From NCBI GenBank assembly GCA_949286835.1, contig CASEDP010000013.1, positions 1 through 62,873 on the forward strand: DNA of 62,873 bases, read 5' to 3'. The first letter of the stretch is position 1, and each line of letters starts with the position of its first letter. Below, piece by piece: positions 14,908-23,897 of this stretch. Below the pieces are notes generated by a model. It was not told the origin of the DNA. It saw only the letters and a program-made list of their open reading frames with translations, and ran no database searches. The translations under genes and the position numbers were made by a program. This DNA comes from an uncultured Clostridia bacterium. Lineage in GTDB: Bacteria > Bacillota > Clostridia > Christensenellales > Borkfalkiaceae.

Positions 14908-15789
14908 ATGTACCACGTTATAATTAACGGTATAAATCTGAATAGCAGACCGCGCGCGCTCGAAGAAGTTGAAAGCGTATTTCGCAGGGCGGGAAAGGCT
15001 TACACGCTGCACTTCACGCAGTATGCGGGGCACGCGGCGGACATAGCCTATTCGCTTACAAAGGGCGGCAGGTTTGCCTGTCTCATCGCAATGGGCGGCG
15101 ACGGCACACTGCACGAAGTGCTGAACGGCGCGGAAAGTGTAGAAAACTGTACTCTGGGAGTAATTCCCATAGGCACGGGCAACGACTTTGCGTCGGCTGC
15201 GGGCATCCCCAAAGAGGCAAAGACCGCGGCGGAGGTGATAGCATTCCGCGCCCCCACATACATAGACTATATAGAGCTCGACAACGGTTTAAGGAGCATA
15301 AACGCCGTGGGCACGGGCATAGACGTTGACGTGCTCACCCGCGTATATTCGGGCAGAAAAAAAGGCAAGGGCAAGTACTTTTCGGCATTCGTGAAGAGCC
15401 TTATAAGTTACAAGTGCACCACCTTCAAGCTCATCTGCGACGGCAAAGAGAGCACGCACACGGGGCTTATCGCCGCGCTTGGAAACGGCAGATACATAGG
15501 CGGCGGCATAAAGCTCTTCCCCGAAGCCAGGCTCGACGACGGATATATGGACCTGCTCGTCGTGGACTACCTTTCAAGGTTCCGCTCCGCCGTGGCGTTT
15601 TCCAAACTAGTCGCGGGCAGGGTGCACAAGGTCAGGGAAGCGACATACATAAGATGCAAGCGCGCCGAAATCGTGCCAGAGGTCGGCGAGAGTACCATTC
15701 AGGCAGAGGGCGAAATCTATGAAAACGTAAAGTTTTCGGCGAGAGTAGTCGGCAACAAACTCAAATTTTATCTACCCGAAAATGATTGA
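14908..15789 (+). CDS. Diacylglycerol/lipid kinase (DagK/YegS family)
   Basis: A 293-residue lipid kinase. It shows the nucleotide-binding signature MGGDGTLHEVLNG (about residues 67-79) and PIGTGNDFA (about 96-104) of the DAG-kinase catalytic domain, and a C-terminal beta domain with GGGIKLFPEARLDDG. It would phosphorylate diacylglycerol or a related lipid at the membrane, recycling it to phospholipid synthesis. ATG 14908 follows CGGAGA; an upstream in-frame TTG at 14839 overlaps the -10 box and is rejected. The gene ends eight bases inside the PP2C phosphatase gene, so the two are coupled. Confidence 0.85.
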   Translation: MYHVIINGINLNSRPRALEEVESVFRRAGKAYTLHFTQYAGHAADIAYSLTKGGRFACLIAMGGDGTLHEVLNGAESVENCTLGVIPIGTGNDFASAAGIPKEAKTAAEVIAFRAPTYIDYIELDNGLRSINAVGTGIDVDVLTRVYSGRKKGKGKYFSAFVKSLISYKCTTFKLICDGKESTHTGLIAALGNGRYIGGGIKLFPEARLDDGYMDLLVVDYLSRFRSAVAFSKLVAGRVHKVREATYIRCKRAEIVPEVGESTIQAEGEIYENVKFSARVVGNKLKFYLPEND

Positions 15790-16858
15790 AAAGTATTACA
15801 GGCGGATTATTGACAACATACCCTCCGCCGTGGTCGTTGCAGACCGCAATTTAAAGGCAGTATTTGCAAATACCCCGTTCAGGACGCTGTTTATGAGCAA
15901 TTTCAGGCGGGCGACGCTGGGCAAGGCGTTCGGCTGTTCGCGCCTTAAAAGCCAGTGCGGCGACTGCGGGCAGTGCGACTGCGCAAAGAACTGCGCCCTC
16001 GTTTCGGCATTCGAGGACGCATACTATTCGCAGCGGGAGGTGTCGCGCAGGGTCATTTTAAACCTCGACGGCGAGGAAACGCGCGAGGTCGCCTTTTCCA
16101 TAACCGTAAAGCCGCTTGGCGGCGGGCTGTGTATGGGAATTATCGACGACGCGCTGGAGCTGGAGATTGCAAGGGAGCTGCAGACGGCGAAGAACATTCA
16201 GCAGCGCCTTCTGCCCGCGGGCAAATGGGCGGGCGGCAAGCGCTATTCGTATATGTACATTCCCTGTCGCGACATAGGCGGCGACCTGCCGCAGGTATAT
16301 TCGGTGGGAAACTCCGCCTTCGGCGTTATTGCGGACGTGTCCGGCAAGGGCATTTCCGCGGGAATGCTCACGGCGTTCGTCAAGGCGGCGTACGACAAGA
16401 GCGTATATTCCCCCGCGGAGGCAATCTCCGCGCTGGCGCACAAATTTTCGGAACTCAACCTCGACGAGCGCAACTACATAACCGTCGCCGCGGCGAGGAT
16501 TGACGGCGACAGCATTACCTATTCCATGGCGGGGCACAACGTACCCATACTCCTCAAGTCGGGCGGCGGCATTACGCGCATTATGCTAAACTCCCCTCCC
16601 GTCTCCAACTGGTTTGCCAACCCCGCATATTTCGAGGATACCATACCCTATAAAAAGGGGGATATACTCGTGCTGCTGACCGACGGCGTGACCGAGGGCA
16701 AGAACCGCCTGGGCGAGATGTTCGGCGTGGACGGGGCGATAAAGACGCTCTCGCTCTCCCGCACCGCCGACGAGTTCATAAGAAACCTCGAGGATAACCT
16801 GAAGAACTTCTGCGGCGAGCTGCACGACGACGTGACGGCGATAGCATTCGACCTCTGA
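15782..16858 (+). CDS. PAS-linked PP2C (SpoIIE/RsbU-type) protein phosphatase with a cysteine cluster
   Basis: A 358-residue protein. Residues 1-125 form a PAS-like sensor containing seven cysteines within about 22 residues (around 51-72, pattern C-x7-C-x2-C-x2-C-x-C-x3-C). Residues 130-358 are a SpoIIE/RsbU PP2C phosphatase with IGGDLPQ, ADVSGKG, LLTDGVTE and HDDVTAIAFDL, which hold the metal-binding aspartates. Such enzymes dephosphorylate anti-anti-sigma proteins or other phosphoproteins. The cysteine cluster suggests a metal, an Fe-S cluster or redox as input; that is inference. It overlaps the lipid kinase gene by eight bases and ends shortly before a strong terminator. Confidence 0.85.
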   Translation: MIEKYYRRIIDNIPSAVVVADRNLKAVFANTPFRTLFMSNFRRATLGKAFGCSRLKSQCGDCGQCDCAKNCALVSAFEDAYYSQREVSRRVILNLDGEETREVAFSITVKPLGGGLCMGIIDDALELEIARELQTAKNIQQRLLPAGKWAGGKRYSYMYIPCRDIGGDLPQVYSVGNSAFGVIADVSGKGISAGMLTAFVKAAYDKSVYSPAEAISALAHKFSELNLDERNYITVAAARIDGDSITYSMAGHNVPILLKSGGGITRIMLNSPPVSNWFANPAYFEDTIPYKKGDILVLLTDGVTEGKNRLGEMFGVDGAIKTLSLSRTADEFIRNLEDNLKNFCGELHDDVTAIAFDL

Positions 16859-16914
16859 CCGCCCGAAAAGGCGCGAAAAGACGACAATTTATAATTTATT
16901 GCGGCAAAAAATCA

Positions 16915-16944
16915 AGCAGCCGCGGACGCAAGTCCGCGGCTGCT
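16915..16944 (+). terminator. Terminator of the lipid kinase-phosphatase operon
   Basis: A 13-bp GC stem AGCAGCCGCGGAC with loop GCAA and its complement, followed by CTTATTTG. Confidence 0.75.
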
Positions 16945-17003
16945 CTTATTTGAAGGAGGGAAAATCAGAGATCGTAAAAAACTCTAACTGTGGTCGGGTA
17001 TAA

Positions 17004-17039
17004 AATTTTCACGGGCATTTCCCTCGCCCGATGAAAATT
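17004..17039 (-). terminator. Terminator of the RadC-like/two-component operon
   Basis: On the minus strand AATTTTCATCGGGC pairs with GCCCGTGAAAATT (one bulge), followed by a short T-rich tail. The gap to 17145 also holds a GGGAG/CTCCC stem and, on the plus strand, a promoter-like TTTACC - 16 bp - TATAAT pointing into the 3' end of the response regulator gene. Confidence 0.55.
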
Positions 17040-17145
17040 ATCGCTCGGGAGATTTACCTCCCCCTGAAAGCACGTATAATATAACACCCGAATGTAAAAA
17101 CTTTATGCGTCTTTCTGTGAAAATTGTGTAAAATGTAATGATTTA

Positions 17146-17784
17146 TCAGTTGAAACCCTTGATTTTAGCAATTGCCGCCGCGCGGTTTTCGACCTCCAGC
17201 TTGAGGTAGATGGAGCTAATATAGTTCCTCGCCGTGCCGTCGGAGAGCTTGAGCGCGGAGGCTATCTGACGGTTGGTGAAGCCGTCCGCAATCATTATGG
17301 CGATGCCCGCCTCCCTGTCGGACAGACCGAACGCGCGCTTTAAGCGCACCTCCCTGTCGTCAGAGACCATCAGCGCGGCGTCGGTGATCTTCTTGGCTAT
17401 CTTGGAGGGCAATATCGTATCGCCCGCATATGCGTTCCTTATCGCGTCGATGAGCGCGGTGGAGCCGATGTCCTTGAGCAGATATCCGCACGCGCCGCCG
17501 TTTATCGCAGACAGAATATAGTCGCTGTCGTCGAAAGTGGTGAGTATTATTATCTTGACGTCGGGCAGCACTTCCTTTATCTTCTTCGTGGCGACGACGC
17601 CGTTCATACCCGGCATCCTTATGTCCATCAAAATGACGTCCGGCTTTGCCTTTTCAGCCATATTGACCGCCTGCGCGCCGTCTGCCGCTATGCCGCAGAC
17701 CTGAATGTCGCCGCTGGTTTCCAGCACGCTCCTTATGCCCTCCGCAAGTATTATCTGGTCGTCGACGAGCATTACTCTTATCAT
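17146..17784 (-). CDS. NarL/LuxR-type response regulator
   Basis: A 212-residue regulator. The receiver domain (residues 1-120) has the acidic pair MLVDDQ, the phospho-acceptor Asp in VILMDIRMPG (about residue 53), ILTTFDD and the conserved Lys in GYLLKDI. A LuxR-type helix-turn-helix follows (about 145-210: LSDREAGIAIMIADGFTNRQIA and the following TARNYISSIYLKL). It is encoded directly after its histidine kinase with no gap and would be activated by phosphorylation from it. The target is unknown; such LiaR/DesR-like systems often sense membrane or cell-wall conditions. Confidence 0.92.
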   Translation of the reverse strand: MIRVMLVDDQIILAEGIRSVLETSGDIQVCGIAADGAQAVNMAEKAKPDVILMDIRMPGMNGVVATKKIKEVLPDVKIIILTTFDDSDYILSAINGGACGYLLKDIGSTALIDAIRNAYAGDTILPSKIAKKITDAALMVSDDREVRLKRAFGLSDREAGIAIMIADGFTNRQIASALKLSDGTARNYISSIYLKLEVENRAAAIAKIKGFN

Positions 17785-19011
17785 TTACTGTTCCTCCCCG
17801 CTGAGATTTATGTTTACCGTAACTTCGACGCCTTCGCCTTCCTGACTTTCGTAGAACACGTCGCCGCCGAAATATGTCGCCTTTTCCCTTATTCCCTTCA
17901 GCCCGAAGCCCTCCCTGAAGTCTGCGGGAAGCCCCGAACCGTTGTCCGAAACGGTCAGCCTTACCGTGCTCCCGTCGCTCTTGAGTTCGACATAGAACGC
18001 CGTCGCGCCGCCGTGGCGCATACCGTTTGCAAGCAGCTCCTTGAGGCAGTTGCCCAGAAAGCGCCGCTTGGAGTACGGAAGGGATACGTCGTCTATGTCA
18101 TAGCGTATCTTTATATCCGTGCCGTCCATAGTGCCCGCAATGGTCTCCTGCAGCTCGTCCTTGAGCGTAACGGAGCTGTCCCTGCCCGCAAGCAGATGCA
18201 CGCTCTCCCTCATCTGGTTGAGCGCGTTCTTTGCCTGAATGTTGGCGGAAATCATCTTCGCCTTTGCCTCCCTGGGGTCGCTGTCGATAAGAAGTTTTGC
18301 CGCCTCCGTCTGCATTATTACGGCGGTTATCGAATGTCCCGCGTTGTCGTGAATGTCGCGCGCTATTCTGTTCCTCTCCTCATAGACTGCCGTCTGCGAG
18401 AGTTCGCGGTATGCCTCCTCCAGTCGGTTCTTGTTGTCCTCCGCCTCCTTGAGGGCGTCGACGAGCTTCAAATTGTTCCTGTGGTAGGAGATGAGAAAGT
18501 TTGCCACGACGAAATGTACGGAAAGTATTATGAGCCCGACCACGCAGCCCGAAACTATGCCGATTATCTGCTCGCCGGTGAGAGCCATTCCGTGGGTTAT
18601 CATCCAGCCGATTATGCTTGTGACTATGAACGCCACGCAGCTTGCTATGAACACCGTCAGCTTGGTCGTAAACTTATAGACGTTGATATATAGCTGGCTG
18701 AGTATGACGCAGTAGATTGCCGAAAGATAGGTGCTTCCCGTGAGCGAACAGACGACGAGCAACAGCGCGAAGTCTATGCAGTAAAAGACTATGCGCGTGG
18801 CGTATTTTTTGACCGAGAACAACTCCACGAGAAAGAGTATGTCGATGGCTACAAGGCAGACGACCAACAGGCAGATCTGCCATACTTCGGGCTCTACTGC
18901 GCTGTACTGCACGCCTATTATAATCTCGAGCACGACCAGGAGCACGCTCATAGACAGCCCTACCCATACGATGAGGCGGGACGAATTTCCGAATATCTGT
19001 CTGTATTCCAT
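17785..19011 (-). CDS. Sensor histidine kinase, HisKA_3 (NarX/DesK) type
   Basis: A 408-residue kinase. The N-terminal 190 residues hold about six transmembrane helices with almost no extracytoplasmic loop, an intramembrane-sensing layout. A coiled-coil linker leads to the HisKA_3 box EERNRIARDIHDNAGHS, with the phosphorylated His near residue 226. The C-terminal HATPase shows LKELLANGMRHGG, the N-box equivalent, and VSDNGSGL. It starts at ATG 19011, 11 bases after the RadC-like gene, and is followed directly by its response regulator, so the three genes form one operon. A membrane-stress or lipid signal is inferred from the layout. Confidence 0.9.
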   Translation of the reverse strand: MEYRQIFGNSSRLIVWVGLSMSVLLVVLEIIIGVQYSAVEPEVWQICLLVVCLVAIDILFLVELFSVKKYATRIVFYCIDFALLLVVCSLTGSTYLSAIYCVILSQLYINVYKFTTKLTVFIASCVAFIVTSIIGWMITHGMALTGEQIIGIVSGCVVGLIILSVHFVVANFLISYHRNNLKLVDALKEAEDNKNRLEEAYRELSQTAVYEERNRIARDIHDNAGHSITAVIMQTEAAKLLIDSDPREAKAKMISANIQAKNALNQMRESVHLLAGRDSSVTLKDELQETIAGTMDGTDIKIRYDIDDVSLPYSKRRFLGNCLKELLANGMRHGGATAFYVELKSDGSTVRLTVSDNGSGLPADFREGFGLKGIREKATYFGGDVFYESQEGEGVEVTVNINLSGEEQ

Positions 19012-19022
19012 ATATATCCCCC

Positions 19023-19688
19023 TTAATCGTAGTTTTCGCCGAACAGCCTGTCGGCGACAAAGTAGCTGAAAAAGCCCTCGGGCGAAAGTATGCAGTAGTC
19101 GTAGAAGCGCACTCCGCCGAGACGGCAGATGCTCATCAGTTCGCGCGCGAAAGCGTCGTCGTCCGCCGAGGGCAGACTTTCACCATCGCTGCGGATATCT
19201 GCCGCAAAGACGCCGTACGGCTTAAATGCCGAAAGCGCGCGTATCACCCTGCGCGACGGAAACCTGCCGCCGCTCTCCGAAACGGAGGGATAGGTGCATA
19301 TCCTCCTCACCCTGCCGTCGGCGTCGAGCATAAACACCTCGAAACACTGACCGTCGCCCCGCCTCGCGCCGAGAAAATTCCTGAATTCGGCGGTGCTTTT
19401 GAGCGTTGCGAAGCTGTTGCAGCCGCTGCCGCCGCGCATACACCTGCCTATGCAGACGAGATAGCGCGCGATGTTTTCGCCCACGCCCTCGACCGCGCAG
19501 AGTTCCTCCTCGCCGGCAGAGAGCACTCCCTCTATGCTGCCGAACCGCGCCACGAGCGCGTGCGCGACGCCGTTTACGTCCCGCCTGGGGCAGGCATAGA
19601 AGAGAAGCGCCTCCAGATATTCGTGCCCGTACATTTCTGCGCCGCTCTTTATCTTGGAGATGAGGCGGGCGCGGTGCCCTTCGTGCAT
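19023..19688 (-). CDS. RadC/JAB-domain protein without the metal-binding histidines
   Basis: A 221-residue RadC-family-like protein. The N-terminal 85 residues contain a helix-hairpin-helix (FGSIEGVLSAGEEELCAVEGVGENIARYL). The C-terminal part follows the RadC JAB/MPN fold, but where active members have HxHPSGxxxPSxxD this one reads ADIRSDGESLPSADD. The His residues and the HPSG core are missing while the later PS-D is kept, so it is probably catalytically inactive. It starts at ATG 19688 behind AAAAGGA and leads a two-component operon, an unusual partner. Role unknown. Confidence 0.7.
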   Translation of the reverse strand: MHEGHRARLISKIKSGAEMYGHEYLEALLFYACPRRDVNGVAHALVARFGSIEGVLSAGEEELCAVEGVGENIARYLVCIGRCMRGGSGCNSFATLKSTAEFRNFLGARRGDGQCFEVFMLDADGRVRRICTYPSVSESGGRFPSRRVIRALSAFKPYGVFAADIRSDGESLPSADDDAFARELMSICRLGGVRFYDYCILSPEGFFSYFVADRLFGENYD

Positions 19689-19734
19689 ATGCGCATATCC
19701 TTTTAAATAATCGGAGATTTTTACTCTATTTTAT

Positions 19735-19763
19735 TTTACCATAAAATTAAAAAAGTGTATAAT
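19735..19763 (+). promoter_or_regulatory. Promoter of pepV
   Basis: TTTACC at 19735-19740, 17-bp spacer, TATAAT at 19758-19763, with the start codon 34 bases downstream. Confidence 0.65.
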
Positions 19764-19796
19764 GATTTTGAGTTCATTTTGAAATAAGGAGCCATT

Positions 19797-21050
19797 ATGA
19801 GAACCTATTTTGACGATATAGTAAAGAATATATCCCAGATTATACGCTTCAACTCTTCGGAGGCGCCCGCAAAAGAGGGTATGCCCTTCGGCGAGGGCGC
19901 GGCAAAGTGCCTTGAATTCTACCTTTCGCTCGCCTCCTTCCTCGGCTTTAAGACGGCAAACTACGACAACTACGTCGGCGAAGTGACCTTCGGAAGCGGC
20001 GAAGAATTTGCCGTGCTCGCCCATCTGGACGTAGTGCCCGAAGGCAGCGGCTGGACACACGACCCCTTCGGAGGCGAGATTGACGTTGAAAACAGGAAAA
20101 TCTGGGGCAGAGGCGCTATGGACGACAAGGGTCCCGCGATTATCGCGCTGTACGCCCTCAAGGCGCTCAAGGACGAGGGCTTCCGCCCGTCGAGAAAGAT
20201 TAAGCTTATTCTCGGCTGCAACGAGGAGTCCGGCTGGGCTTGCATAGACCACTATAACAAGGTGGCGCATATGCCCGAAGAGGGTATCTCCCCCGACGCC
20301 GACTTCCCCGTAATCTACGCCGAAAAGGGCATATTGCACGTAAAGGCGTTCTTCCCCGTAAAGGGAAGTTTCAGCGGGCTCAAGGGCGGCGACAGGGTGA
20401 ATATGGTGTGCGACTACTGCGAGGTCAAGGCGCCCTATGACGCGAAGAGGGCAAAGGCGCTGGGGCTCGCCTTCGAGGACGGCAGAATAGTTTCCCGCGG
20501 GAAGAGCGCGCACGGCTCCACCCCGGACAAGGGCAGAAACGCCATTTTGCCTATGCTTGAATACCTCGGACTTGACGACATCGCCGACCTGCTGTTCAGG
20601 GGCAAGTTCGCGCTGGCGGGACTTGAGGACGAGACGGGCAAACTCACCCTCTCCCCCGACGTAATTGAGCAGACCGAAGATGGAATTTTTGTGACCTGCG
20701 ACATACGCTACCCCGCGACCTATACGCAGGAGCACATAGAGAGCGCGATTAAGGAGAGCGGCGTAAGCTATGAGGTTGTGCACGCGCAGGCGCCCCTCTA
20801 CAACGACAGGCAAAGCAAACTCATCTCCACCCTGCTCGGCGTGTACAACGAGGTGTGCGGCACCGACCTCGAGCCCATTGCGATAGGCGGCGGCACATAT
20901 GCGCGGGCGCTCAAATACGGCGCGGCGTTCGGTCCCGAGGAAGAGGGCGAAGAGAGCACCATTCACCAGGCGAACGAGTACATCACCTTTGACAAAATTG
21001 AAAAGTGCTTCAATATATATAAGCTCGCCATAGAGCGCCTGACAAAGTAA
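19797..21050 (+). CDS. pepV: Sapep/PepV-type M20 dipeptidase
   Basis: A 417-residue metallo-dipeptidase of peptidase family M20. Metal-binding motifs are visible: VLAHLDVVPEG (about residues 77-87), GRGAMDDKGPA (about 106-116) and the catalytic Glu pair in LGCNEESGW (about 142-150). The lid-domain HGSTPDKG and the C-terminal GGGTYARAL with a final His region are also typical. It cleaves dipeptides in the cytosol, completing peptide use. It starts at ATG 19797 behind AAGGAG and is a single gene with its own promoter and a strong downstream hairpin. Confidence 0.9.
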   Translation: MRTYFDDIVKNISQIIRFNSSEAPAKEGMPFGEGAAKCLEFYLSLASFLGFKTANYDNYVGEVTFGSGEEFAVLAHLDVVPEGSGWTHDPFGGEIDVENRKIWGRGAMDDKGPAIIALYALKALKDEGFRPSRKIKLILGCNEESGWACIDHYNKVAHMPEEGISPDADFPVIYAEKGILHVKAFFPVKGSFSGLKGGDRVNMVCDYCEVKAPYDAKRAKALGLAFEDGRIVSRGKSAHGSTPDKGRNAILPMLEYLGLDDIADLLFRGKFALAGLEDETGKLTLSPDVIEQTEDGIFVTCDIRYPATYTQEHIESAIKESGVSYEVVHAQAPLYNDRQSKLISTLLGVYNEVCGTDLEPIAIGGGTYARALKYGAAFGPEEEGEESTIHQANEYITFDKIEKCFNIYKLAIERLTK

Positions 21051-21166
21051 AGAAAAACCCCGTTGACCCGCGCATATGCGCCGAATACCGCGCATTTTGC
21101 GGCATTTGCTGCAGCGCGGAAAGCGCGATTGCCCGCACAATATGCGGCGTTCAACGAAAAAAATAT

Positions 21167-21199
21167 GCGCCGCCTGCGGAAATTTTCCGCAGGCGGCGC
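21167..21199 (+). terminator. Terminator of pepV
   Basis: A near-perfect 33-nt palindrome (16-bp stem GCGCCGCCTGCGGAAA with a one-base centre), followed at a distance by CTTTTTTG. The rest of the gap to 21360 has two copies of GGCGGCAATATGCC (about 21272 and 21310), the second forming a GGCGGC/GCCGCC hairpin, and no gene. Confidence 0.65.
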
Positions 21200-21360
21200 T
21201 CTCTTTACGCCTTTTTTGCGCCCGTTCGGAGCGGTTGATCGGGGCATATGCCGCGCCCTTTTTTAATTGAGGCGGCAATATGCCCGATTTGAAGCATTTT
21301 GGAATTCGGGCGGCAATATGCCGCCGCGAACGCACTGTCCGCCCCATTCGCATATAGGGA

Positions 21361-23340
21361 TTATCCTATCTTTGCAACCTTGAAGTCGTCGCTGCCGAAC
21401 ATATAGAAGTATCCGTCGACATACACTCCCCTCTTGCAGTCAGCCGCGCCCGCAAGCGGGGTGTTTATCACCTCCGTAAAGCTTTCGCCGTCGAAGTACA
21501 GCAGGATATATCTGCTTCTCGCTTCAGCGCCATAGCTATAATCGGTTATGCCCAGACCTATAAAGCCGTTCTCCCTGTCGATATAGTACGCCTTATAATC
21601 CGAAGAATAATATACGTCCGCCCTGTACGCGCACAGCGGCACTATGCCCGTATCGCCCGGCACATACGCCTCTATCTTGAGGGCATATTCGCCGTCGGAG
21701 CCTATGCCCACCGCGCAGCCGTCGCCAAAATCTATGAGCGATGTAGAGAACCCGGAGATGACCGCAGTCTGCCTGTATGTGATATTTTCGGGGTCGGAGA
21801 GATAGAAGAAGAACACCGGGTCGGTGATCTCGACTGCGGTGCATACGTATGCCGTGTCGCCGTCGAAGCGGGCGGAGCGCACGCTCTCACCCTCGGGCGC
21901 GAAGTTTTCGACCGAGCCGACGACGCTCCAATCGGAAATATCTATGCAGTAGAGGCTTGCGTTTAACTTTTCGCCGCCCGATATGCCGATGTATGCGCCG
22001 CCCGAATATTCTATGCGCCTCGTGGTTGTGAAAACCCTGAGAACGCCCTTGTATTCGTCCATAGAATAGCGGTTGAGCACCTTGCCCTCTATTGTTGCCG
22101 AGCCCTCGAACGCGAACTCGTCGCCGCCGTAATTGAGGCAGGAAATTTCGGTCATAGCGCTGCGCACATAGCAGCCGCCCTCCTCCCTTACCTCCGTATA
22201 GCTGCGCGTGAAGTACAGCCTTTCCGAAGAGGCGTAGAAGTCGCCCGCATAGCACAGATATGCCGCCGCACCCTTAGCTTCAAGCGTGGCGACGTCGTAC
22301 TGCGTGACTACAGTGAAGCGCGAGGAGGTCAGTTTATCGGGAGAGACTACGCCCTCCGACGGCAGCGGCTCGAGCCCTTCGCCCGTGTCCTGCTGCGGCA
22401 CGAAAGTCGAAGGGTCGGAATAGTCCGCCCTGCCGAATGACGCGCTGTACTGCGTGGCGAGCAACAGCTTGCCGTCCTTGACCCTCGAAGAGGAGTACGT
22501 CCCCGAGACGGCAACCCTGTGCGTTTCCTCTATATTCTGCGGGTCGGTGACGTCCAGCGAGATTACCGACGTGAAATAGCCGTAGGCGTTGTCGTAGTAG
22601 GTGCCGACGACGGTGACAGTCAAACAGTCCTCGGACAGATAGAATTCATCGGCGGCATAGTTGCGGTAATTCGCCCCGTCGTCCATTGAAACAAACTCGT
22701 AGCTGCCGACCATCTGCGAATTCCCGCCGTCTATGGCAAACACCTCGAGCTCGTTGCCGTCCAGATAGTAGATATATCTGTCGCTGCGCTTGATGAGGTC
22801 GCCCTCGGTTACCCCCTCCGTCTGGTTGTCGGTTACCTCCTCATAGCTTTCGCCCTGCGAGCCGCCCGAGCCGTCCGGACTTTCCTCTCCGCCGCCGTCG
22901 GGAGCATCGCCGCCAGACGCCCCGCCGAAGTCGGGAGAGGCACTGTAATCCTTGTCAGAACCGGATATCGCCTCCATAATCTTGTTGAAGTTGTTGGTAC
23001 TCTTCGGCTCGCCGTAGACGTACTCGTTCATCTTGCTTATGAGGGCATAGTATTCGCTGCCCTCGTATGCCGATATGTCGTAGACGCCATCTTCATACGG
23101 CAGAAACAGCCCCAGCCCGCCTGCGGTAATGCAAACGGCTATGCCCGCCGCTATCGCCGAATACTTTATCGCCCGCCTGCGACTTGCGCTCCCCGTGCCC
23201 TTCTTTGCGTGCGCCGTCTCTCGTTCTGTCCTGCGCCCGGGGACAGCTATTCTCCCGGCAAGCTCTGCGTCGGGGTCGGCTTCCAGAATGTACTTGTCGT
23301 CCGCGAGGTCCATAAGCCTTATATAATCTCTCTCTTTCAT
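21361..23340 (-). CDS. Membrane-anchored beta-propeller protein, candidate anti-sigma partner
   Basis: A 659-residue protein. Residues 1-65 are a cytosolic segment (MKERDYIRLMDLADDKYI), then come an Arg-rich stop and a transmembrane helix (about 70-92, AIAAGIAVCITAGGLGLFLP). An acidic Gly/Ser-rich linker follows, and then a long domain of repeated beta strands (residues 180-659) matching secreted beta-propeller proteins distantly related to WD40 repeats. The ATG at 23340 overlaps the sigma factor stop codon (ATGA), so the two genes are coupled. A short cytosolic tail plus a membrane helix, encoded next to an ECF sigma factor, is the anti-sigma layout; the function is inferred. The propeller would act as an outside sensor. 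Confidence 0.75.
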   Translation of the reverse strand: MKERDYIRLMDLADDKYILEADPDAELAGRIAVPGRRTERETAHAKKGTGSASRRRAIKYSAIAAGIAVCITAGGLGLFLPYEDGVYDISAYEGSEYYALISKMNEYVYGEPKSTNNFNKIMEAISGSDKDYSASPDFGGASGGDAPDGGGEESPDGSGGSQGESYEEVTDNQTEGVTEGDLIKRSDRYIYYLDGNELEVFAIDGGNSQMVGSYEFVSMDDGANYRNYAADEFYLSEDCLTVTVVGTYYDNAYGYFTSVISLDVTDPQNIEETHRVAVSGTYSSSRVKDGKLLLATQYSASFGRADYSDPSTFVPQQDTGEGLEPLPSEGVVSPDKLTSSRFTVVTQYDVATLEAKGAAAYLCYAGDFYASSERLYFTRSYTEVREEGGCYVRSAMTEISCLNYGGDEFAFEGSATIEGKVLNRYSMDEYKGVLRVFTTTRRIEYSGGAYIGISGGEKLNASLYCIDISDWSVVGSVENFAPEGESVRSARFDGDTAYVCTAVEITDPVFFFYLSDPENITYRQTAVISGFSTSLIDFGDGCAVGIGSDGEYALKIEAYVPGDTGIVPLCAYRADVYYSSDYKAYYIDRENGFIGLGITDYSYGAEARSRYILLYFDGESFTEVINTPLAGAADCKRGVYVDGYFYMFGSDDFKVAKIG

Positions 23341-23897
23341 TGCATAAAACCCTCCTTTTTGAGACGGGCGGCGAACTTGCGCCTTGTGCGATGCAGAATG
23401 ACCCTGACGTTTGCCTCGGTGAGCTTCATTCCCGCAGCAATCTCCTCTGTCGAGCACATATACCAATACCTGCGCATAAAGATTATGCGCGAACGCCTGT
23501 CAAGCGAAGCGAGGAAGCCGTTTATGACCTCCCTGAGCGCAATGATATCGTCCGCAGGTCTTTTGCCGTCTGGTATGCAGGCGATAAATTCGTCTATCGC
23601 CGCCTCTGCCCCGTCGCCACGCCTTTTCGCCCTGTTATAGTCCAGCCTGTCCAGCGCGATATTTCGCGTGATGACGCCCAAAAAGAGCTTGAAGTTTGAA
23701 GGGCGCTTGGGCGGAATGGCGTTCCATACGCCGACATATGCGTCGTTTACGCACTCCTCTGCATCCTGGCGGTCGGAAAGTATGCGCCCCGCCACGGCAC
23801 GGCAATAGCGCCCGTACTTTGCGTCCGTATGGGCGATTGCCCGCTCGTCGCGCGCGAAATACAGTTCTATTATCTGGCTGTCGAACATAGCTTTCAT
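23337..23897 (-). CDS. ECF-type RNA polymerase sigma factor
   Basis: A 186-residue sigma-70 family factor. Region 2 spans about residues 10-80 (DAEECVNDAYVGVWNAI, KLFLGVITRNIALD). Region 4 lies near 130-180 (SLDRRSRIIFMRRYWYM and the helix-turn-helix CSTEEIAAGMKLTEANVRVILHR; first and last parts quoted only in outline). The chosen start is ATG 23897, which is directly preceded by nine Gs that must serve as the ribosome site; an alternative ATG is at 23888. It is coupled by four bases to the beta-propeller gene. A TGTAAC-like -35 just upstream could be an autoregulated ECF promoter. Confidence 0.88.
   Translation of the reverse strand: MKAMFDSQIIELYFARDERAIAHTDAKYGRYCRAVAGRILSDRQDAEECVNDAYVGVWNAIPPKRPSNFKLFLGVITRNIALDRLDYNRAKRRGDGAEAAIDEFIACIPDGKRPADDIIALREVINGFLASLDRRSRIIFMRRYWYMCSTEEIAAGMKLTEANVRVILHRTRRKFAARLKKEGFMQ

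Noticed and set aside
21241..21330. GGCGGCAATATGCC pair as an insertion-sequence end
   Set aside because: Only two nearby copies and no gene between; more likely ordinary hairpins after the beta-propeller gene.
19731..21353. 540-codon minus-strand frame opposite pepV
   Set aside because: Antisense to a well-supported dipeptidase; no ribosome site or recognisable domain.
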